The translations under genes were made by a program, and so were the position numbers. DNA of 64,000 nt, taken from positions 18,782,621 through 18,846,620 of the forward strand of contig NC_049993.1 in assembly GCF_000003815.2 (NCBI RefSeq). Reading direction: 5' to 3'. Each line of letters starts with the position of its first letter. The first letter of the stretch is position 1. Below the pieces are notes generated by a model. That model saw only the letters and a program-made list of their open reading frames with translations. It did not search any database and was not told the DNA's origin. The stretch comes from Branchiostoma floridae (lineage: Eukaryota > Chordata > Leptocardii > Amphioxiformes > Branchiostomatidae). Positions 57,000 through 64,000 of the stretch are shown one piece after another.

Positions 57000-58085
57000 A
57001 AAAAATAAGTCACAATACATTACACAGATCAGCCAGGCAGCTAGGCTTGCCTACAGAGATATACAGACAACAATTCAAACTAAAACATACTCAGGGATTA
57101 CAGCATCAGTGAGCTGCACTTGGTAAATATGTGATAGGAAGCAATTTCAGGCACGTTCTTTCACATGTGAGTGTTTGCTATAATATATACTAACCAAGCA
57201 ACTTCTTGAAGTTAAACTAGTTACACTAATTTAAAAGTTACTTGGCATCCATTATTACATTGCAATTATCATTTTCATGCAATACTATATGACAATAATA
57301 CAGTCAAGCACATATTAAGTACAGCAGCTGCTGCAGATATTATTAAGTTGCGGTTCTGTTCATTATTCAATGTTCTTTTGCTCCAGTTTGGACATTACAA
57401 TATGTCAATTCTAGGTATAACATTAGAGACAGTTTTAAACAAGCTCCTACATGTAGTTTTCCAAACAATTGCATGTATTTCAACCAAAACTTGTACCTTG
57501 ACTCACTTATTCCAAAGCTATTATACATTATTAACTGTTGACATTATCAATTTTACACAATTTCAGTACATGTATTAAAATTATTCACAGTAATCAAACA
57601 GTCCTATTACCCTAACATGTGGTAAGAGCTAAGCTTACAAAAGCTATATAGGTTCAACACTTCAGTTTGTAATATTTTGGAATTTGTTTAATCTTCATAT
57701 AATAACTGGTATAGATAATTAACAAGAAAAGGATCAATTTTGAAATAACATGTTCTTCAGCTTTATGGAGTTCAATAGGTCTCCACACATTCTTTGATAT
57801 ACTAGAAGTGTATCCTGGCGAGACAGTTCCGGGGGGGGGGGGGTCTTTTATATTTTTGTCTCTATATGCTGTTTCTAATGCTCTCCTGTATGATAAGTAT
57901 AGATACTCTATAGGTTGAGGTGGATGTGTTGCTTATTTAAACATTGATATTAAATCTCTCTATCAAAATGCTAAACAGTCTTTTCTATCAATGATCTTGT
58001 GTGCTTTACTAGGTTTTAGGACTCCTATTTGGGGCCAATCATTGTTTTTAGAAAGTGATTCCTTAAAGCAACGGTTAGGTGTTGT
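57000..58085. other. Presumed 3' UTR of LRR gene 4
   Basis: No coding sequence. Shows the uninterrupted versions of the two insertion sites used in genes 1 and 3 (about 57990 and 57185), so it is the best reference for the ancestral 3' region. Confidence 0.65.
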
Positions 58086-60305
58086 TTAATGTTGTAAATC
58101 ATGAGGCAGCAGGGATGTGTAGGTGTGCTGATGCTGACCACTGGGGTTCCTCAGGGGTTCATAGTGGTTTGGACTATCAGCACCAGCAGCTGTTTTCTGG
58201 GACTGGTTATCAACTGACTCATCATCATTGTCATACACAATATCCCGTGGACTAGCTGCAGCATCTTCAATCATCTGGTTGTTTTCATATTTGTGGGACT
58301 GTGGGTCTTCTTTTGTAGATTTTACCCGACTAATGACATCATCATACTCTGTGTCATCTGCCCATGTGTCATGACCACCAACTGTGCGATCAGCTTCATC
58401 TCCTGATTCATTATGGGCATCAGCCTGAGGGCCAGTTAGATTTTCAGGGGGAAGGGGAGGGGGCAAAACCAGATAGCCAAAGCTGTCAAGACCCTGCATG
58501 TTTTCATGGTGTGGACTTTCTTGTTGGTTGATGTCAGCTACGGTATCATACTCTGAATCAGGGTCATCAGTTGGAACATTATAGATATGCTGACTGTCAT
58601 CTCTTCTTGGTCCATGGGTCATTTCAGATTGACTGTTTATGTCTGCAGGTTGCCTTATCTGCTGATGACCATAAAATGTGGGGTTTGCATTACTAGAGCC
58701 AGCACTAGGGTCTTGCACAGCGGTATGATCCCTTTTCCTTCTCTTATACATGCACCATACTCCAAAGGCAATTATGAGGAGTCCAGGTAGTATGCACAGC
58801 AAAGCAAGCACAGGTACAGGCAGGACAATGCCACTACCAGTAGGGCCAGTATTGCTCTCTGTCATCATTGTGGACTGAAAGGTGAAAGTAGAGTCAGTAC
58901 TGACTGTAGACAAGCCTGGGTTAGGGTCAGCAGTGGGTACTTTGTGAGGTGTTTGAGCAGATGTTGGAAGTTCTGATGTCAACTTTGCGGAAGGATTGAA
59001 AAGAGGAGATGCAGCAGTAGGTGTGTTGCTCGCATTTTGTGTTGGGAATGATGTAGTTGCCTTTGATGTGGACATTGCTGAAGAATCAAAAAGAGAGGCA
59101 GCAATGACTGTAGACTGGTCTGGGTTAGAGTCAGCACTGGGTGTGTTGGTGGATGTTGGGGACAATGTTGATGCCTTTGGTGTTGACTTTGTTGACTGAT
59201 GAATAGGAGAATTGCTGACTGTTGACAACCTAAAGGTTACAGGGTCAACAACATGTTTTGTGCTTGAAGTGGAGTATATTGGTGTCGTCTCCTCACAGAT
59301 CAGGTCCTCAGGATTTACATCCTGTAAGAGTTGCCCTGCAAGGTTACCAGGTCCAGCACATCTGATTTCGGCTTCAAATGGGTAAGACCCATTCATCCTC
59401 TGTCTAAAGGGAGCCATCCTACAGTCACACTGCCAGGGGTTGTTCTCAATAATAACAGTTGGACCAAGGTCATCTAGTAGGTAAGCTTCCCTAACTGGAA
59501 CAGAGGCCAGTATGTCATATGCCATTGCTGGGAGTGTCTCCATTTGGTTATTGTTTAATATAAGTTTTGACATCAATGAAATATTCAACTTTGATAAAGC
59601 TTCTAAAGGGAAAGTGCTGATGTTATTATGATTAAGTCTCAGTTCTTCAAGCTGAAGTTGATTCCCAAATGTGTGAGCTGGGATGGTTCTGATGTTGTTG
59701 TATTCAAGTTTTAGAATTCTAAGCTGTGTTGTGTCATGGAAGGTGCCTGCCTGAATACTGTGGATATCATTCCTGTCAAGGGAAAGCCAATGTAGATTAC
59801 CCAGTCCCACAAATATATCAGCTGGGAGAGTAGTTAACTGGTTTGAGTGAAGATACAAGTATCGCAGATTACCAAGTCCCACAAATATGTCAACTGCAAG
59901 ACTAGTAATCTCATTCCTCCAAAGTGATAATGTTTGCAGATTACCCAGTCCCACAAATATGTCAGCTGGGAGAGTAGTTAACTGATTTTCCCCCAGCTCC
60001 AGCCAGGTTAGGCTGGTTAAGTTGCGGAATGTTTTGTTGTGGATCATGGAGATCTGATTGGAATGAAGATGTAATATTATCAATCTCTTATATCTTGAGA
60101 AGTCAGTCTGACTTAAGGTTGTGATGGCGTTGCTTTCCAACTTTAGCCAAGTGATGTCTGTAGGCAGGTCCTGAGGAACACCGGTGAGGCCTCTGTTGCT
60201 GCAGGAACAGTCTGATGAACAGCTGCTGCTGCAGGCTGCGGTCGGTCCAGCTTCCTTCAGGATGATCAGCAGAAGAACCAGCAGCCTCCTCGCTTTGTTG
60301 GGCAT
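58086..60305 (-). CDS. LRR transmembrane receptor with ITAM-like tail (LRR gene 4)
   Basis: Single coding exon, 739 aa from MPNKARRLL; acceptor TTTCATACAG precedes GCTACACC, so the longer upstream frame is intron. Signal peptide ~1-24, CSSSC N-cap, three diverged LRRs, only three DIFVGLGNL modules (the fewest), four further LRRs, C-cap with NNPWQCDC, Ser/Thr/Pro stalk, helix in the segment VLALLCILPGLLIIAFGVWC before KRRKRD. The tail is the longest of the family and acidic, with YNVP, YDTV, YLVL, YDDV, YENN, YDND and YEPL(715)-x10-YTSL(729). Likely a surface receptor as for its siblings. Reduced module number with a longer tail shows that ectodomain and tail lengths evolve separately. Confidence 0.9.
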   Translation of the reverse strand: MPNKARRLLVLLLIILKEAGPTAACSSSCSSDCSCSNRGLTGVPQDLPTDITWLKLESNAITTLSQTDFSRYKRLIILHLHSNQISMIHNKTFRNLTSLTWLELGENQLTTLPADIFVGLGNLQTLSLWRNEITSLAVDIFVGLGNLRYLYLHSNQLTTLPADIFVGLGNLHWLSLDRNDIHSIQAGTFHDTTQLRILKLEYNNIRTIPAHTFGNQLQLEELRLNHNNISTFPLEALSKLNISLMSKLILNNNQMETLPAMAYDILASVPVREAYLLDDLGPTVIIENNPWQCDCRMAPFRQRMNGSYPFEAEIRCAGPGNLAGQLLQDVNPEDLICEETTPIYSTSSTKHVVDPVTFRLSTVSNSPIHQSTKSTPKASTLSPTSTNTPSADSNPDQSTVIAASLFDSSAMSTSKATTSFPTQNASNTPTAASPLFNPSAKLTSELPTSAQTPHKVPTADPNPGLSTVSTDSTFTFQSTMMTESNTGPTGSGIVLPVPVLALLCILPGLLIIAFGVWCMYKRRKRDHTAVQDPSAGSSNANPTFYGHQQIRQPADINSQSEMTHGPRRDDSQHIYNVPTDDPDSEYDTVADINQQESPHHENMQGLDSFGYLVLPPPLPPENLTGPQADAHNESGDEADRTVGGHDTWADDTEYDDVISRVKSTKEDPQSHKYENNQMIEDAAASPRDIVYDNDDESVDNQSQKTAAGADSPNHYEPLRNPSGQHQHTYTSLLPHDLQH

Positions 60306-60791
60306 ACTTCCCGGGGTGTAGCCTGTATGAAATAGATTCACCTGTGTTTGCAGGGTTTGAGAAGTAATGCGGAGAGAAAAGGCTTTGTGAACCACATGAA
60401 TCCAAGTCTGTTCTTTAGATTGTGTAAAAAAATCATTCATCAAAACTTGACCACTCTCTTGTAACTAGTGATCGAGCGCGTGAAATTTAAAAAAATTCCT
60501 TGTCCATATTAGGGTGCCCCCTCCATTTTAAAACAGACTGAGATAAGATAGTTAAAGAAAGTCATGACAGTTCTTCTGTGTTGGCAGGATTCAGCAAGTT
60601 TGAAAAACTCAGGGTTCCAGCTGGGCCAGAACGGGGTCATATCCACTGGCCAGAACCAACTTTTCACAGAAATCCCACTGCTTTTGATACACATGTTGGG
60701 TAGAGGCCAAACTACTGTCTAGCTAGGGAGAGGACTCAATGAGGTCCGGACATGCAGGTTCACGCTCCAGAACTGACCACGGAGGGTCGGT

Positions 60792-60858
60792 CTTGTCAAG
60801 ACCAGATGGACCAGGTCCTGACCCCGTGGGGTGCCCTGGTCCATCTGGTCTTGACAAG
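60792..60858. repeat. Perfect 24-bp inverted repeat
   Basis: Arms at 60792-60815 and 60835-60858 (CTTGTCAAGACCAGATGGAC... and its exact inverse) with a 19-base loop. Part of a GC-rich block between 60740 and 60885. Confidence 0.9.
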
Positions 60859-60928
60859 GGGTCGGGACCTGGTCCTTATACCAGGGTTGTAGCCAGCCTC
60901 AAATTTTCCGTCCCCTCGAATTTTGAAA

Positions 60929-61028
60929 NNNNNNNNNNNNNNNNNNNNNNNNNNNNNNNNNNNNNNNNNNNNNNNNNNNNNNNNNNNNNNNNNNNNNNNN
61001 NNNNNNNNNNNNNNNNNNNNNNNNNNNN
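60929..61028. other. Assembly gap (100 N)
   Basis: Placeholder gap inside an inverted-repeat element; arms CGTCCCCTCGAATTTT and AAAATCGAGGGGACG lie on the two sides. Confidence 0.98.
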
Positions 61029-61439
61029 CTCAATAGCATTCAAAATCGAGGGGACGGAAAATTTTCCAAGGGGAGCAGCTCCCCTTGGAAAATTTTGAAA
61101 TCTAGACCCTCTGAAATGCTAATTCCTGCATTTTGAGGTGTAAATTTTGCTGGTAGACTAAGCTGTTCATCTGTTTGGGTGACAAATTACACAAGGGAGA
61201 CAGTTTTTTTATATCTTTACTGACTTTACATAATTATTAATTTTTGTCCATCACAGAGGACGTGATGGGCAAAAATTTTGTTCCGTCCCCAGCTGCAAAA
61301 TTCCGTCAAAACCCTGCCTTATACAATGTGCACATTTGATTGGGATGATTAATGCCTGGTGAAACATCCGAGAACCAAGGAATAAACTTGGTGAGGCCTG
61401 ATATGTCTGAGAAATGTGAGAGATGGAACTTAAACTTAC

Positions 61440-61495
61440 CTTCAAAGTTGATGGAGATTACTAAGAATGATCCATCTTTGATCCTCTAGAAAAAA
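61440..61495 (-). other. Possible 5' UTR exon of LRR gene 4
   Basis: Minus-strand sequence ends CAACTTTGAAG followed by GTAAGTTTAAGTTCC, matching the arrangement upstream of LRR gene 1. Five-prime end unknown. Confidence 0.35.
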
Positions 61496-61760
61496 CTATA
61501 GGCAAAGACTGAGGGTTTCTGTGTAAGAATAGAGGAAATGGTGTCTGTAAATATGGAAAATTGATATAGAAATTAAAGTGCATGTAATAATAAGGCAATC
61601 TGTGGTTCAAAAATTCAGGAAAAATGGAGAGTATTTTGTCTGTTGGTGAACTCTAAGTCAAGCTCAAGGAAGAACAGCTGGATGGACACGTTGTTCGTCC
61701 GTCAAGTCGACGAGGACCGCTTTTGTCATCGGTGACATACACACGCATATACACACATTC

Positions 61761-61795
61761 ATACATGTAGAAAGTATCACACATATACATGCACA

Positions 61796-61836
<41 letters not shown>

Positions 61837-61885
61837 ATATACACACATTCATACATGTACAAAGTATCACATATATACATGCACA

Positions 61886-61924
<39 letters not shown>

Positions 61925-62115
61925 GTGCATACATGTACAAAGTATCACACACATACATGCACACAAACACACACATACACATATACATGTACATGCACAC
62001 AAATACACACACGCACACATGCACATACACACATACATACACACACACAAGCACGTACATGTACACATACAGACATACAAGCACACGCACACACACAGGT
62101 ACATACACACACACA
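61761..62115. repeat. CA microsatellite, compound
   Basis: ACAC tracts with ATACATGTACAAAGTATCAC inserts repeated three times (about 61760, 61850, 61930). Counterpart of the tract at 580-705. Confidence 0.95.
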
Positions 62116-63753
62116 AATTCTACAATTCCGGTGTGTTTTCCAGTGTACTTCACTTCATGTTATTGGGCACAATATATAAACTGTTATTTTGCAATGCAGT
62201 AGCTTAGTGACCTGTGCAAAGAGGGTTATGTTTTCAGTAGCACTGTCTTGTTAGAATCAAACAGGAATTGATTACAACATTATCTAAAGTATACCTGACT
62301 GACAAAACACCTTTGTGACATCACCATGCTTATTAATAAGATAAAGTAATGCACGTACATGTACATGATATATGTCCAATGTGACAGTTATTCACTACTT
62401 GTTCTATTGACACATTCCAAGTACATTCAATTTGGCTCCTTTCTGTCATGTCCTCGGTGATTGGAGATCTTGGAAAGTTTGGGAATTGTTTAACTTAAGG
62501 AGTAAATTAAAAACCAAGCTATTGTCAGAAAAGTTGACTGTGCAAATTAAGCAAGCGCCTAGAAATCTGACAGCAGATACATGTTATCTGTTTGACATTT
62601 CCTTTTGGCCATTTTGTTATGAAGTATGAAGCAAACATATGATAGACCATTCATTCCAACTATTTTAGCTATCAAGGACTAAATCTTCACCTGGTAACTT
62701 GTAGGGTAACAGGGAAGAAGTTGATTGACTTACCTCAGTATGGAAGGAAGATGTCTAATTCATCTACAAACTCCTTTAAGTATCAGAGAGTCTGTCTTAC
62801 GTGAGCCCTTCAACTCAGCGCTGAGCTCATGAGGTGGTTGGACTACCTGAGGTTAAATTTAGGTTCAGCCAACACTGCCTATTGTTTTACATGCCCACAG
62901 GTGATACATGCGGTAGTTACTTGTGCCAGCCGTCTGAACATAATGAGTTGTTTTTGTCAGGGCAGTACTACACGTAAGCTGCCTTAATTGGAGTTAGAAA
63001 CTTAGAACTGTAAATTTTGACATTAAGCCTGCTTTAAAGCCCAGACGCACAGTTGACATGAAAGCTTTGGCCATATTTCTCAATTCGTAGAAGGTTGCAG
63101 AATTTTACAATCGCCAGGTAGTTGAGCATATTCTTTGGCTGAGAATCTCCCCCAATACATTGGATGGGGTCAATGACCTGTGAACATAAGCTGTTTTCTA
63201 TAAACCATACTCTCCAAGCAGAAGTTATAGGCTCCGGCTGTTTTTTTACGTTTGTTTCAGTCATTTTTATCGACCACAAGACATCAAGAAAGAGTACAGA
63301 ATAGAAAGCCCATTAAAAATGACTAAAAAAACGTCAAAAAACAGCCGGAGCCTAACCTCTGCTTGGAGAGTATATAAATCATAGTGATCGAGAAGACACA
63401 TTTGGATGTTTTCTCCTAAGTTTGATAAAATTGCCATTTAGAGCTGAAAGACTCATAGGCTCATCAGTTTTTCCTGATGTTGACTGGTGTTTTTGTTACT
63501 GGGAGAATTTACCCTGGTATTGCAACCAAATTACTTGGACTATTTTTTTATGAATCATTCTTCATCATAAACTTTAAGGTATTTTTGTGTGTTAATTAAA
63601 ATATATTTCTGTCTGGACAGAACCCTTTCTGAAAAATACTCAATTACATTTGAGAAAATGTTTAATTCGTAAACGATAATATATTCCTGTTGTTCCTTAG
63701 GAGAGAAACTTTTGTAAATCTAACTTTAAGATGATTTCTGTTGTTCCTTGAAG
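62116..63753. other. Intron upstream of ANKRD13C copy B exon, duplicate of 0.7-2.3 kb
   Basis: Aligns along its length with 710-2341 with substitutions and small indels, including the dispersed repeat and the MITE at 63208. No exon seen. Confidence 0.75.
63208..63372. mobile_element. Short TIR element (MITE), copy 2, 9-bp TSD
   Basis: TACTCTCCAAGCAGA faces TCTGCTTGGAGAGTA, flanked by TATAAACCA (63199-63207) and TATAAATCA (63373-63381), an 8/9 match. Same insertion as 1788-1941, inherited by duplication. Confidence 0.85.
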
Positions 63754-63844
63754 GAGAGAACATCTGTCTGCTGAAGACTTAAAGAAGAATAAGGAGCTGC
63801 TGGACAGTCTCAGTCGAGGATTCTTTGTGGAAAACAGCTGTGAT
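63754..63844 (+). CDS. ANKRD13C: ANKRD13C-like exon, REHLSAED block (copy B)
   Basis: A 91-bp exon after TTCCTTGAAG and before GTGAGTAAC. It encodes exactly the same residues as 2342-2432 (REHLSAEDLKKNKELLDSLS then RGFFVENSCD). The first codons differ only silently (CATTTG/CATCTG, GCG/GCT, CTG/TTA), consistent with constraint on both copies or with two alleles. The rest of the gene lies beyond the window. The upstream exon of this copy is presumably 11853-11997. Confidence 0.88.
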
Positions 63845-64000
63845 GTGAGTAACATGCGCTCTCTTGGTTGCGCCTTGCCTGGGTGTCAGCCTTTTTAGTA
63901 CACCTTGGCCTGGGAAGTGACAGAGAGAGTGCAAAGCTAAAAAGGCTGGTACCCAGGCTTGATCTTGAAATCAGAAAAGTTAAAATGATGTTGATAGGAA

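Larger units (their letters stand above)
60306..61760. other. Upstream region of LRR gene 4
   Basis: Contains a perfect 24-bp hairpin (60792-60858), a 100-N gap (60929-61028) within an A/T-rich inverted element (TTCCGTCCCCTCGAATTTT / AAAATCGAGGGGACGGAAAA flank the gap), and a possible 5' UTR exon ending at 61440. No coding exon. Confidence 0.5.

Overview
The window looks like an unfinished shotgun scaffold from an invertebrate deuterostome, most likely an amphioxus (Branchiostoma). The evidence is an animal ANKRD13C-type gene, a tandem family of leucine-rich-repeat (LRR) membrane receptors, a dense load of short terminal-inverted-repeat (TIR) elements, long CA microsatellites and six runs of N. 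The species call is an inference from gene content and repeat style; no search was run.

Layout. (1) 1-6389 holds the last exons of a plus-strand ANKRD13C-like gene, ending in the family's characteristic C terminus. (2) 6390-11852 is non-coding, with several small TIR elements and a reversed 43-bp minisatellite. (3) At 11853 an internal exon of a second ANKRD13C-like copy appears. The only later exon of that copy in view is at 63754-63844, so about 52 kb lies in what would be one intron, and the coding segment expected between the two exons was not found. The last ~2.2 kb (61.75-64 kb) closely repeats 0.58-2.6 kb. This is either a tandem duplication or two haplotypes joined end to end. (4) Inside that intron, on the minus strand, sit four LRR receptor genes at about 15.3-17.5, 29.0-35.3, 45.1-47.5 and 58.1-60.3 kb. 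Each belongs to a duplicon with a 43-bp minisatellite, a conserved AATAAA site, a long 3' region and a single large coding exon.

Three intact LRR genes encode a signal peptide, cysteine-rich N-cap, 3 to 7 near-identical 24-residue LRR modules plus more diverged LRRs, a C-cap, a Ser/Thr/Pro stalk, one membrane helix and a Tyr-rich tail ending in an ITAM-like pair (YEPL, ten residues, YTSL). The fourth has eleven modules and an expanded 96-bp stalk minisatellite. It is split in its signal-peptide codons by a TIR element, and its membrane and tail part is missing beside a gap.

Mobile DNA dominates the rest. Comparison of the LRR duplicons gives empty sites that define several insertions precisely. 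One is a 1,047-bp element with perfect 9-bp target duplications carrying a RecQ-like helicase fragment. Separately, a 5,012-bp element (19850-24861) has perfect 33-bp inverted termini that begin with CACGGTG and contain an A-rich nonamer-like block. It encloses two spliced, convergent genes of unknown function. That element, the Pack-type helicase capture and the ITAM-like LRR array are the most interesting parts of the window.
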